Shown here: piece after piece, positions 8,444 to 16,026 of the stretch
How positions within the stretch are numbered: position 1 is the stretch's first letter
Layout: each line of letters opens with the position of its first letter
Origin: Paractinoplanes durhamensis
Lineage (GTDB): Bacteria > Actinomycetota > Actinomycetes > Mycobacteriales > Micromonosporaceae
DNA: 44,599 nt
Direction: 5' to 3'
Assembly (NCBI RefSeq): GCF_016862175.1
Contig: NZ_BOML01000093.1
Location: 1-44,599, forward strand
The notes under the pieces: generated by a model
The model's input: the letters and a program-made list of their open reading frames with translations, nothing else
Told to the model about the DNA's origin: nothing
The model's database searches: none
Translations under genes and position numbers: made by a program

Positions 8444-9865
8444 GTGACCGAGAAAACTAGTTTGTGGGGCGGCCGGTTCTCCGGCGGCCCCGCCGACGCC
8501 CTGGCCCGGCTGTCGGTGAGCGTTCAGTTCGACTGGCGGCTCGCCCCCTACGACATCGCCGGGTCCCGGGCGCACGCCCGGGTGCTCGCCGCGGCCGGGT
8601 TGCTCGACCCGGACGAGCTGGGCCAGATGCTGGCCGCCCTCGACGACCTCGAGGCGGCCTGCGCGTCCGGCGAGTTCCGGCCCACCATCGACGACGAGGA
8701 CGTGCACACCGCCCTCGAACGCGGCCTGCTCGAACGCCTCGGCACGCTGGGTGGCAAGCTGCGCGCCGGCCGGTCGCGGAACGACCAGGTCGCCACCGAC
8801 CTGCGGCTCTACCTGCGCGACCACGCCCGCGGCCTGGCCGTGTCGCTGGTCGAGCTGGCCGACGCGCTCACCGAGCAGGCGGCGCTGAACGTCAACACGG
8901 CGGCGCCGGGCATGACCCACCTGCAGCACGCCCAGCCGGTCACCTTCGGCCACTGGCTGCTCGCCCACGTGCAACCTCTGCTGCGCGACCTCGACCGGCT
9001 GCGCGACTGGGACGCCCGCGCGGCGATCTCGCCGCTCGGCTCGGGCGCGCTCGCCGGTTCGTCGCTGCCGCTCGACCCGGCCGCGGTCGCCAAGGAGCTG
9101 GGCTTCACCGCGCCGGCCCCGAACTCGATGGACGCGGTCGCCGACCGGGACTTCGTGGCCGAGTTCCTGTTCGTGACGGCGCTGATCGGCGTGCACCTGT
9201 CCCGCCTGGGCGAGGAGGTGGTCCTCTGGACCTCCACCGAGTTCGGCTGGGTGGAGCTGGACGACGCGTTCGCCACCGGTTCGTCGATCATGCCGCAGAA
9301 GAAGAACGCGGACATCGCCGAGCTGGCCCGGGGCAAGAGTGGCCGCCTGGTCGGCGGCCTGGTCACGGTGCTGACCATGCTCAAGGGACTGCCGCTCACC
9401 TACGACCGGGACATGCAGGAGGACAAGGAGCCGGCCTTCGACGCGATCGAGACGCTGGGACTCCTGCTGCCCGCTCTCGCGGGCATGATCTCCACCATGA
9501 CCGTACGGGTGGACCGGCTCGCCGCGGCCGCCCCGGTCGGCTTCTCGCTGGCCACCGAGGTCGCCGACTGGCTGGTCCGGCGCAACGTGCCGTTCCGCGA
9601 GGCGCACGAGATCACCGGGCAGCTGGTGGCGTTGTGCTCGGTGCGCGGCTGCGAGCTGGAGGACCTGACCGACGACGACCTGAAGACGGTCAGCGGCCAC
9701 CTGGACCCGTCGGTCCGCGCGGTGCTGTCGGTCGAGTCGGCGCTGGCCAGCCGCACCACGCCCGGTTCGACCGGCCCCGGCCCGGTCGCCGAGCAGCTGG
9801 CCGGCGTCCAGCACAAACTGGACAGCTGGCGGCAGTGGGCGGTCGAGAAGGTCGTTCCCCGGTAG
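8444..9865 (+). CDS. argH: Argininosuccinate lyase
   Basis: 473 residues from GTG 8444. It releases arginine and fumarate. LWGGRFSGGPADAL at the N-terminus, DEDVHTALE, the RSRNDQVATDLRLYLRD block, TVNTAAPGMTHLQHAQPV-like substrate segment and the fumarase-superfamily signature GSSIMPQKKN with the catalytic-loop serine are all intact. Last gene of the operon; a hairpin terminator follows. Confidence 0.97.
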   Translation: MTEKTSLWGGRFSGGPADALARLSVSVQFDWRLAPYDIAGSRAHARVLAAAGLLDPDELGQMLAALDDLEAACASGEFRPTIDDEDVHTALERGLLERLGTLGGKLRAGRSRNDQVATDLRLYLRDHARGLAVSLVELADALTEQAALNVNTAAPGMTHLQHAQPVTFGHWLLAHVQPLLRDLDRLRDWDARAAISPLGSGALAGSSLPLDPAAVAKELGFTAPAPNSMDAVADRDFVAEFLFVTALIGVHLSRLGEEVVLWTSTEFGWVELDDAFATGSSIMPQKKNADIAELARGKSGRLVGGLVTVLTMLKGLPLTYDRDMQEDKEPAFDAIETLGLLLPALAGMISTMTVRVDRLAAAAPVGFSLATEVADWLVRRNVPFREAHEITGQLVALCSVRGCELEDLTDDDLKTVSGHLDPSVRAVLSVESALASRTTPGSTGPGPVAEQLAGVQHKLDSWRQWAVEKVVPR

Positions 9866-9878
9866 ACGTTTGTTCGAG

Positions 9879-9905
9879 GAGGGGCGGCGCGTGACGCCGC
9901 CTCTC
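9879..9905 (+). terminator. Hairpin terminator after argH
   Basis: GAGGGGCGGCG, a 5-nt loop, then CGCCGCCTCTC (11-bp stem with one mismatch), followed by TTCTTGCC. It closes the arg operon 14 nt past the argH stop. Confidence 0.7.
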
Positions 9906-9919
9906 TTCTTGCCTCTTTA

Positions 9920-9933
9920 CGAAAACGTTTTCG
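9920..9933. promoter_or_regulatory. LacI-type operator upstream of the CBM2-metalloprotease gene
   Basis: CGAAAACGTTTTCG is a perfect 14-bp palindrome with the central CG and AAAA/TTTT arms typical of LacI/GalR-family operators. It lies 50 bp before the ATG at 9983. Related sites precede the GH43 gene, suggesting one shared sugar-responsive repressor. Confidence 0.65.
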
Positions 9934-9982
9934 GGAGGCACGGTGATAGACGTACATCGATCGTCTGCCACCGGAGGAAACG

Positions 9983-11035
9983 ATGAACACTCGACGAAAT
10001 CGCAGCCTGGCGGCGGTTGCCGCGGTCATCTCGCTCGGCGCCGCGGTCGCGGTCACGGCGACCGGAGCCAGTGCCGCGGCGGCCGGCTGCCAGGTGTCCT
10101 ACACGGTCGCATCGCAATGGCAGGGCGGCTTCGGGGCCACCGTTGCCGTCACCAACCTCGGGGATCCGCTCACCGGGTGGACGCTGCGCTGGTCGTTCGG
10201 CGCCGGCCAGACCATCACCCAGGCGTGGAACGCCACGGTCACCCAGAGCGGGGCCGCGGTGACCGCCGTCAACGCCTCCTACAACGGTGCGCTCGGCACC
10301 GGCGGGAGCACCTCGTTCGGCTTCAACGGATCGTGGACCGGCAGCAACCCTCTCCCGTCCGCATTCACCCTGAACGGGGTCGCCTGCACCGGGTCGGCTG
10401 TTCCGACCCCCACGCCCGTCACCCCGGCGCCGACCGGCTCGGCGGCCGTCAAGACGGTTCGGGTCTTCTGGCTCAAACCCACCGACGTCGCCTTCGACCA
10501 GCGCTACCCGGACGGCATCGCCGCCGTCATGCGGGAGGCTCAGCGCTACTACAAGCAGGAGATCGGCAAGACGTTCACGCTCAACGGCACGGTCGTCGAG
10601 GTGGTAAACGGTGAGCACGACCGGAACTGGTACATCACCACCAACTGCAGCGGCAGCGACCACTACTGGTGCGTGGTCCAGAACATGCAGCAGGAGCTGA
10701 TGCGCCGGTTCGGGATCAGCAGCCAGGACAGTCGCTGGCTGTGCGTGGGCGAGATCAGCGCCGAGGAGACCAACCAGTCCGGCGGTGGCGCCAGCCCCGG
10801 CTGGGTGGTGCTCAGCGGCCACGACGCGGACGGCGCGGCCGGCCTCAACGGGGCGATGAACCGCTGGTACGGCGGCATGGTGCACGAACTCGGCCACGGG
10901 TTCGGGCTGCCCGACTCCACGTCGACCGACGGCACCCCGATGTCCGCGTCGTTCTACAGCTACCCGGACACCCACTTCAGCCAGGCGCAGAAGAACGCGA
11001 TCCTGGCCGGCCCGTACGGCAGCTTCCTGTCCTGA
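9983..11035 (+). CDS. Secreted CBM2-linked zinc metalloprotease (HExxHxxGxxD)
   Basis: 350 residues. ATG preceded by GGAGG. A Sec signal ending near ATGASAAAA is followed by a family 2 carbohydrate-binding module (about residues 36-132: CQVSYTVASQWQGGF, TNLGDPLTGWTLRWSF, WNATVTQSGAAV, SFGFNGSW), with the terminal cysteines near 36 and 131. A short Pro/Thr linker leads to a ~200-residue domain containing HELGHGFGLPD, i.e. HExxHxxGxxD, the zinc site of snapalysin-type metzincins with Asp as third ligand. A Met-turn candidate (TPMSASFY) follows. CBM2 usually targets cellulose, chitin or xylan, so this looks like a protease anchored to polysaccharide. The substrate is unknown. A LacI-type palindrome lies upstream. 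Confidence 0.8.
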   Translation: MNTRRNRSLAAVAAVISLGAAVAVTATGASAAAAGCQVSYTVASQWQGGFGATVAVTNLGDPLTGWTLRWSFGAGQTITQAWNATVTQSGAAVTAVNASYNGALGTGGSTSFGFNGSWTGSNPLPSAFTLNGVACTGSAVPTPTPVTPAPTGSAAVKTVRVFWLKPTDVAFDQRYPDGIAAVMREAQRYYKQEIGKTFTLNGTVVEVVNGEHDRNWYITTNCSGSDHYWCVVQNMQQELMRRFGISSQDSRWLCVGEISAEETNQSGGGASPGWVVLSGHDADGAAGLNGAMNRWYGGMVHELGHGFGLPDSTSTDGTPMSASFYSYPDTHFSQAQKNAILAGPYGSFLS

Positions 11036-11039
11036 ATGC

Positions 11040-11070
11040 GAAGGGGCGGCTCTTCGAAAGCCGCCCCTTC
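11040..11070 (+). terminator. Strong hairpin terminator
   Basis: 12-bp perfect stem GAAGGGGCGGCT / AGCCGCCCCTTC with a 7-nt loop, starting 5 nt after the metalloprotease stop. It separates that gene from the NTF2-like gene downstream. Confidence 0.8.
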
Positions 11071-11112
11071 CCGATCGAGGGCCTACGCTGAGGCCGGGGG
11101 AAGGGGCGCGCG

Positions 11113-11517
11113 ATGGAGAGCGATTCTCGAACCAGGGCCGCGATCGAGGCACATTGGCGGGCGTCCGAGGCGGGCGAGACCGACGCCGAGCACGCCATCT
11201 ACGCCGAGGACGCGATCCTCGACCACCCGCAGTCGGGGGAGCGTTTCCGCGGCCGCGCGACGATCGTCGCGCAGCGCGGCGGGCACCCGGCCGACCGGCA
11301 CTTCACCGTCCTGCGGATCACCGGCAGCCGGGACATGTGGGTCAGCGAGTGCATCATCACCTACGACGGCGTGCCCACCCACTCGGTGAGCATCATGGAG
11401 TTCGCCGGCGAGCAGGTGTCCCACGAGACGCAGTATTTCGCCGACCCGTTCCCGTCCCCGGCGTGGCGGGCCGCCCTCGCCGAGCCGATGCCGGGCCAGG
11501 AGATCATCCGGGCCTGA
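11113..11517 (+). CDS. NTF2-like (SnoaL-type) fold protein
   Basis: 134 residues, cytosolic. The order of elements fits a SnoaL/NTF2 alpha+beta cone: an N-terminal helix AIEAHWRASEAGETDAEHAIYAEDAILDHP, then the strands GERFRGRATIVAQ, FTVLRITGSRDMWVSECIITYDG and THSVSIMEFAGEQVSHETQYFADPFP. The C-terminal E-x-Q-YFADPF motif is common in these proteins. Some family members are polyketide cyclases or isomerases and many have no known activity. No catalytic residues or context fix the role. A purine-rich GGGGAAGGGG precedes the ATG. Confidence 0.75.
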   Translation: MESDSRTRAAIEAHWRASEAGETDAEHAIYAEDAILDHPQSGERFRGRATIVAQRGGHPADRHFTVLRITGSRDMWVSECIITYDGVPTHSVSIMEFAGEQVSHETQYFADPFPSPAWRAALAEPMPGQEIIRA

Positions 11518-11586
11518 CCGAGACCGGACACCAGTGCGGCCTCGACGCCGGTTGTGCCGGGTGGCGGCAGGCCGGAGCATGGCGGG

Positions 11587-12402
11587 ATGGGTTTCCGCCT
11601 GCGTGTTCCCGGTCGTGTGCCCACTGTGGAGGCCGGCCCGGTCCTGCTGATCATGCTTCTGGTACTGGCGATCGCCTCCGCGATCGGCGGCATCGCCGTG
11701 CTCAACGGCAGTCACGGCGAGGGGATCGCCTTCGAGGTCGGAAAGTGGCTGCTCCAGCTCACGACGGTGCTGGTCGGGGCCGGCGCGATCGCCACCCTGC
11801 TGCGCTGGACCGACCTGGTGCGGGCACGGCGCGAGGCGTGGACCGGCCTGATGCACGAGGTGATCGCGGCCGGCAACACCATCGAGATGGCGGGCCGGAC
11901 CTTGCAGGCGGACATTTCCGCGGCGTCCTATCAGCGGTTCATCGAGACCTGCCGGGAAGTCCGGGCGGTCCTGCGGCGGATCACCGCGGCTCCGGCCCTG
12001 CACGAGGACGAAGAGCTTCGGAACGGCCTCAACGTCATGCGGCGCTACCTCACGACGCTCGTCCTCGAGTGCGAGGACCGATATCTCGCGGTGGCGCGCC
12101 AGCAGCAGCTCGACGACTACTTCCTGGAGGCCCAGCTGAAGAAGCTCGCAACCTCGGCCGCGACGGCTCCGCCCCGCCTGCCGACCGAGCTGGCGGCGTC
12201 CATGCCCGCCGCCGAGATGTTGCGGAATGCCGTCCGGTTCAAGGAGTTGACCGCCTTCCGCGAGAGTTTCGACAAAAGCCCGTTCCGGATCGCGTACGTG
12301 CGGACGGTCAAGCCGTTGCTGGAGAAGCACGCCGGTGTCCACCGGCGTCCCCGGCAAAGAGGGTCCCCGTCCGGCGCGGTCCGCCCGCCGGCCGGCTGGT
12401 AG
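11587..12402 (+). CDS. Two-TM membrane protein of unknown function
   Basis: About 271 residues from ATG 11587 (MGFRLRV); an in-frame ATG at 11554 would add a Pro/Gly-rich leader unlike the rest. Two hydrophobic helices near the N-terminus (GPVLLIMLLVLAIASAIGGIAVL and KWLLQLTTVLVGAGAIATLL) are followed by a ~190-residue, mostly helical cytoplasmic region rich in Arg, Glu and Leu. I recognise no family. The helical tail suggests an oligomerisation or scaffold part. The last ~20 residues are basic, Pro-rich and low complexity. No clear operon partner. Confidence 0.6.
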   Translation: MGFRLRVPGRVPTVEAGPVLLIMLLVLAIASAIGGIAVLNGSHGEGIAFEVGKWLLQLTTVLVGAGAIATLLRWTDLVRARREAWTGLMHEVIAAGNTIEMAGRTLQADISAASYQRFIETCREVRAVLRRITAAPALHEDEELRNGLNVMRRYLTTLVLECEDRYLAVARQQQLDDYFLEAQLKKLATSAATAPPRLPTELAASMPAAEMLRNAVRFKELTAFRESFDKSPFRIAYVRTVKPLLEKHAGVHRRPRQRGSPSGAVRPPAGW

Positions 12403-12416
12403 GCGGGGTCCCGCGC

Positions 12417-12495
12417 GATTTCCTTGATGTTGGGTCTCGGGTGGGCGAGGGCCCGATTTCCTGGATCTCGGCCTCTGGGTGCGAGAGTGAGGCCC
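12417..12495. repeat. Two imperfect 38-bp direct repeats
   Basis: Copies begin GATTTCCTTGATGTTGGGTC at 12417 and GATTTCCTGGATCTCGGCCT at 12455, and both end near GAGGCCC/GAGGGCCC. They lie between the membrane protein stop and the broken ROK gene. Confidence 0.55.
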
Positions 12496-12524
12496 CAACT
12501 TTCGCGAGGTCGGTGGCACTTGCT

Positions 12525-12723
12525 CCCTGGCCGGCTCTCCGCTGCTCTCGGCGCCGGCCGGGTGTTCCTCGCGCACCAGCCCGGCGCCGGCCAACTCCGT
12601 GGTCAGCGCCAGGGTGGTGCTGCGATTGACCCCCATCCGCTCGGCCAGGGCGGCGCGGGACAGCGGCCCCGCCACGTGAACGTGGTGGAGCAGCGTGCCC
12701 AGGCTCGATCGGTGGCGGTGCAT
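12525..12723 (-). pseudogene. ROK-family transcriptional regulator, N-terminal fragment
   Basis: From ATG 12723 (or TTG 12735 in frame) the product begins MHRHRSSLGTLLHHVHVAGP and continues SRAALAERMGVNRSTTLALT and TELAGAGLVREE. This is the winged-helix N-terminus of ROK-type (NagC/XylR-like) repressors. After about residue 60 the sequence turns into Pro/Arg/Ser-rich text with no sugar-binding or ROK kinase-fold domain. The long frame running on to 11083 is antisense to the membrane protein gene. It follows the GH43 stop by ~20 bp on the same strand, so it probably was the local regulator of that glycosidase and is now truncated. A functional stand-alone HTH peptide cannot be excluded. Confidence 0.6.
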
Positions 12724-12743
12724 GTCAACCGACAATCTAGGGG

Positions 12744-14195
12744 CTATTCGCCGGCCGGTGCGGTCAGCGTGACGCCGAGGCCGACCGGGGTGCCGAAGTT
12801 GGGGGTGCCATCCGCGTTCCAGGTGAACTTCTGGGCCCTCGTCGAACGGTTGAGGTCACAGTTGCCCGCCGAGTTCGTGGTGGCGTGGTAGACGATCCAG
12901 TCCTCGGTGCCGTCCGGCGACTTGAAGAAGCCGTTGTGGCCGGGGCCGTACACGCCGGCCGCGTTGTTGCGCTGGAAGACCGGGGTGGCCGACTTCACCC
13001 ACGACGACGAGTTGAGTGGGTCGCCGCCGTTCCAGGTGAGGATGCCCAGCTTGTAGTCGGGCGTCGAGCAGTGCGACGCGGAGAAGACGATGAACGTCTT
13101 GCCGCCGTGCTGCAGCACCTCGGCGCCCTCGTTGACCGCGCCGCCGACCGTCTCCCAGTTGTAGGTGGGGGTGGAGAGCAGGTGCCGGGTGCCGGCCGCG
13201 GTCCACGGGTTGGCGAGCTCACGGATGAAGTTGGGCTGGGCGCCGTTGTAGTACGTGCCGAGCAGGTAGATCTTGCCGTTGAGCTGCAGGATGCTCGGGT
13301 CGAGCTCCCAGGTGTTGTCGGCGGTCGGGTCGAGCAGGTCGGCCTTGAACGCGTACGGGCCCATCGGGTCGGTGCCGGACGACTCGAGCACGTGGATGCG
13401 CTGGGTGCCCAGGTTGTACGGCTCCTGACCGGCCACGTAATACAGGTACCAGTGGCCGTTGATCAGGAAGAACTCCGGCGCCCACATGGTGCCCGCGCCG
13501 TTCGCCCGGGTCAGCGTGAAGACCGTCGTGTCGGCGGCGGTGGCCAGCCCGCCCAGGGTCGCCGACTTGCGCATGGTGACCTTGTTGTTCCAGGTCGTGG
13601 TGGCCAGGTAGTAGAAGCCGCTGTAGTAGGTGAGCCACGGGTCCGGGCCCTGCACCTTCAGCGGGTTGGTGAAGGTCTTGGTGGTGCCGCCGCCGGTGGG
13701 GTAACCGGCCAGCCGCCAGACCCGATCGGTGGCCGTGGTGCACGGCAGCTGCACGAGCCCGTTTCCGGAGGTGCCGGTGGCGATGCACTTTCCGGAGTGG
13801 ACGGCGGCCAGCTGGAACGTGCCGGTGGCGACCGGGCGGAGCTGGAATCGCTGGTTGTCCTGCGCGTTGCAGGGCCACTGGATGATCTGTGCGTTGTCGG
13901 CGGTGCTCACCCCGTACACATCAATGCAGTTGGTGTTGGCCGGGGTGGTGATCGTGTAGATGTCGGAGGTCGCCGAGATCGGCGTGAGGGTGAACGACTG
14001 GCTGCAGGTGGCCTGGGTGAGCTGGAGCCCGGCGGTGGTGGCGCCGCCGGGGACCGTCACGCAGTTGCTGTTCGCCGTGCTGGCGATGGTGCTGGAGAAG
14101 GTGGACGCGGCCTCGGCGCGGGCCGGGACCAGCAGGCTGACGAGCAGGGCGCCGACGAGGACGGCGGCGCCACGTCTTTTCCGGATGCGGAGCAT
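12744..14195 (-). CDS. Secreted GH43 glycosidase with ricin-type lectin domain
   Basis: 483 residues. A Sec signal (basic MLRIRKRR, hydrophobic core, cleavage after ARAEA) is followed by a ricin-B/CBM13-like beta-trefoil (about 31-165) with QxF/QxW-type repeats, e.g. DNQRFQL and DRVWRL, and paired cysteines. A GH43 five-bladed propeller follows (about 175-483). The catalytic triad is visible: base Asp185 in VQGPDPW, Asp299 in WELDPS and acid Glu356 in VNEGAEV. GH43 enzymes are arabinofuranosidases, arabinanases or xylosidases; an arabinofuranosidase-like role on plant hemicellulose or arabinan is most likely but not fixed. Two LacI-type palindromes lie upstream. Confidence 0.88.
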   Translation of the reverse strand: MLRIRKRRGAAVLVGALLVSLLVPARAEAASTFSSTIASTANSNCVTVPGGATTAGLQLTQATCSQSFTLTPISATSDIYTITTPANTNCIDVYGVSTADNAQIIQWPCNAQDNQRFQLRPVATGTFQLAAVHSGKCIATGTSGNGLVQLPCTTATDRVWRLAGYPTGGGTTKTFTNPLKVQGPDPWLTYYSGFYYLATTTWNNKVTMRKSATLGGLATAADTTVFTLTRANGAGTMWAPEFFLINGHWYLYYVAGQEPYNLGTQRIHVLESSGTDPMGPYAFKADLLDPTADNTWELDPSILQLNGKIYLLGTYYNGAQPNFIRELANPWTAAGTRHLLSTPTYNWETVGGAVNEGAEVLQHGGKTFIVFSASHCSTPDYKLGILTWNGGDPLNSSSWVKSATPVFQRNNAAGVYGPGHNGFFKSPDGTEDWIVYHATTNSAGNCDLNRSTRAQKFTWNADGTPNFGTPVGLGVTLTAPAGE

Positions 14196-14253
14196 GGGGA
14201 TCCCCTCGCTTCAGGACAGGAAGCTGGCGGATGCCGGGTTGGGGAGTCACCGG

Positions 14254-14267
14254 CGAAAACCTTTTCA
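14254..14267. promoter_or_regulatory. LacI-type operator upstream of the GH43 gene (proximal)
   Basis: CGAAAACCTTTTCA: CGAAAA and TTTTCA arms around CC, 58 bp before the GH43 ATG (minus strand). Same arm sequence as the perfect palindrome at 9920-9933. Confidence 0.55.
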
Positions 14268-14312
14268 GGACGATAACAGCGCACGCCGAAGCAGTGATAG
14301 AGCTGTTTCGAT

Positions 14313-14327
14313 CCGAAAAGTTTTCGG
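14313..14327. promoter_or_regulatory. LacI-type operator upstream of the GH43 gene (distal)
   Basis: CCGAAAAGTTTTCGG: perfect 7-bp arms CCGAAAA/TTTTCGG around a single central G. It lies 59 bp further upstream than the proximal site and 6 bp past the hmp stop. Paired sites at this spacing could allow looping. Confidence 0.6.
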
Positions 14328-14333
14328 TACCTC

Positions 14334-15503
14334 TCAGGCCATCGCGGGCGTCGCGATCCACTGCTCGGATCCGAAGACCTCGTAGCGGATCCGCTCCTCC
14401 GGGATGCCGCGCCGATGCAGGCCGGCCCGCACCGCACCCATGAACGGGATCGGGCCGCACAGGTACACCTCGGCGTCCGGGTGCAGCGGGATCACCGCCG
14501 GGTCGATCAGGCCGACCTCCTCCTCGTACCAGACCTGCTGGGTGAAGGTCCGCAGCCGGGCGCCGGCCGCGGTGATGTCGGCGCGCAGTGGGTGCCGGGC
14601 GGCCGAGCGGTCGGCGTGCACCACGGTCACCTCGCGGCCCGGCCGGGTTCGGGCGACATGGTCGAGAATGGACGCCATCGGGGTGATGCCCACGCCCGCG
14701 CTGACCAGCAGCAGGGGACGGTCGCCGCCGGCCGGGAGCGCCAGATCGCCGTACGGCTGGGAAAGCTGGAGCTCGTCGCCCTCCCGGACCACGTCGTGCA
14801 GGAAGCCGGAGACGGCGCCGCCGGGGAGGCGGCGGACCGTGATCCGCAGGGCGCCGCCGGCCGGTGCCTGCGACAGCGAGTACTGCCGCAGCTGCCGGAT
14901 GCCGCCGGGAAGATCGGCGGCGACGGTGACGTACTGCCCGGGGTGGAACGGCGCCGCGGCGCCGCCGTCGGCCGGGGTGAGCAGCAGCGACACGGTGTCG
15001 TCGGCCTCGGCCACCTTCGAGGCCACCACATGGCTACGCCATGGCCGGTCGGCGTCGACCCCGGCGGCGGCGTAGAGCCGGGCCTCACGCCCGATCAGCC
15101 GCACCGCGAACAGCCAGTAGACCTCGTCCCAGGCGGCGGCGACGGCCGGGGTGACCGCGTCGCCGAGCACCGTGCCGACCGCGCCGAGCAGGTAGCGGCC
15201 GACCATCGTGTACTGCTCGGGGGTGATGCCGAGGGCGCAGTGCCGCTGCGCGATCCGCTCGACGACCTGCTCGATCGGGAACGGGACCGGCGCGCCGACG
15301 AGGTGGCCGGCGAAGGCGGCGACCGCGCCGGCCAGGGCCTGCCGCTGCTGACCGGTGGCCTGCGCGCTGCGGCTGAAGAGATTCAGCAGCTCCGGGTTCT
15401 CGCCCAGCATGGTGTCGTAGAAGGTGCCGGTGATCGCGGCGAGGTTCGCGCCGACGACCGGGAGGGTGGCTTCGACGACGGCTTTGCTGGATGCGGACAG
15501 CAT
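14334..15503 (-). CDS. hmp: Flavohemoprotein (nitric oxide dioxygenase)
   Basis: 389 residues, full length. It oxidises NO to nitrate using O2, heme, FAD and NAD(P)H in the cytosol. The globin part has Tyr29 (B10), Phe43, Gln53 and proximal His88 in IAQRHCALGITPEQY, matching the E. coli Hmp pattern. The FAD domain shows RQYSLSQAP and the NAD domain GVGITPMASIL and VYLCGPIPFM. A strong GGAGGA lies just before ATG 15503. It follows nsrR by 14 nt on the same strand, so it is co-transcribed with its NO sensor. Confidence 0.96.
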   Translation of the reverse strand: MLSASSKAVVEATLPVVGANLAAITGTFYDTMLGENPELLNLFSRSAQATGQQRQALAGAVAAFAGHLVGAPVPFPIEQVVERIAQRHCALGITPEQYTMVGRYLLGAVGTVLGDAVTPAVAAAWDEVYWLFAVRLIGREARLYAAAGVDADRPWRSHVVASKVAEADDTVSLLLTPADGGAAAPFHPGQYVTVAADLPGGIRQLRQYSLSQAPAGGALRITVRRLPGGAVSGFLHDVVREGDELQLSQPYGDLALPAGGDRPLLLVSAGVGITPMASILDHVARTRPGREVTVVHADRSAARHPLRADITAAGARLRTFTQQVWYEEEVGLIDPAVIPLHPDAEVYLCGPIPFMGAVRAGLHRRGIPEERIRYEVFGSEQWIATPAMA

Positions 15504-15517
15504 GGTTCCTCCTGCGA

Positions 15518-15946
15518 TTAGGGGCGGGCCAGGGTGAGCAGCACCTGGCGGGCCGGCGGCGAGGTGAGGTCGCCGACCGTGATCGGGTCGAGGGCGGTGT
15601 AGAAGGCTTCCTGCGCGGCGGCGAGGGCCCCGCGCAGCCGGCAGCCGCCGGCCAGCGGGCAGACGGCCTCGCCCTCGCAGTCGACGACTTCGGTGCCGCC
15701 CTCCAGCTCACGCACGATGCCGCCGATCGAGGCGGTGGTGGCGGCGGGGGTGAGGCGTACGCCGCCGTGCCGGCCCCGGACGGTCTCCAGCAGACCCAGG
15801 TGCTGCAGCCGCTGCACCACCTTGGCGAGGTGGTGCCGGGGCACGTTCAGGGACTCGGCGAGGTGGTCGACCGTGAGGAGGCCGCGTTGCACCGCGCCGA
15901 GCATGAGGATGCGGAGGCTGATGTCGGTGGACCGGTTGAGGCGCAC
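15518..15946 (-). CDS. nsrR: NsrR-type Rrf2 repressor, NO-sensing [4Fe-4S] regulator
   Basis: 142 residues from GTG 15946. The N-terminal winged helix (TDISLRILMLGAV, HLAESLNVPRHHLAKVVQRL, VRGRHGGVRL) is the Rrf2 DNA-binding domain. Three cysteines, Cys90, Cys96 and Cys102, form C-x5-C-x5-C, the cluster-binding spacing known for Streptomyces NsrR. NO nitrosylates the cluster and relieves repression of hmp. The gene directly precedes hmp. A 27-bp inverted repeat 17 bp upstream of its start is a likely operator, implying autoregulation. Confidence 0.92.
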   Translation of the reverse strand: MRLNRSTDISLRILMLGAVQRGLLTVDHLAESLNVPRHHLAKVVQRLQHLGLLETVRGRHGGVRLTPAATTASIGGIVRELEGGTEVVDCEGEAVCPLAGGCRLRGALAAAQEAFYTALDPITVGDLTSPPARQVLLTLARP

Positions 15947-15962
15947 GACCGAAACCGTACGC

Positions 15963-15989
15963 CAAAGAGGACTCCCATATACCTCTTTG
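15963..15989. promoter_or_regulatory. 27-bp inverted repeat, candidate NsrR operator
   Basis: CAAAGAGG and CCTCTTTG form perfect 8-bp arms around an 11-bp centre containing CATATA. The site lies 17 bp upstream of the nsrR GTG and 38 bp upstream of the divergent DUF1152 gene. The arms differ from the classical ATGnATTT NsrR box, but location and overall length (~23-27 bp) fit an Rrf2 dimer site. Confidence 0.6.
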
Positions 15990-16026
15990 TGTCACCAGCC
16001 ACTCGAAGATCTGTGATCATGGATCG

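Noticed and set aside
11083..12735. 550-codon - strand frame beginning with a ROK helix-turn-helix
   Set aside because: Only the first ~60-70 codons are real homology. The remainder is antisense to the membrane protein and NTF2-like genes, so only the fragment is annotated.
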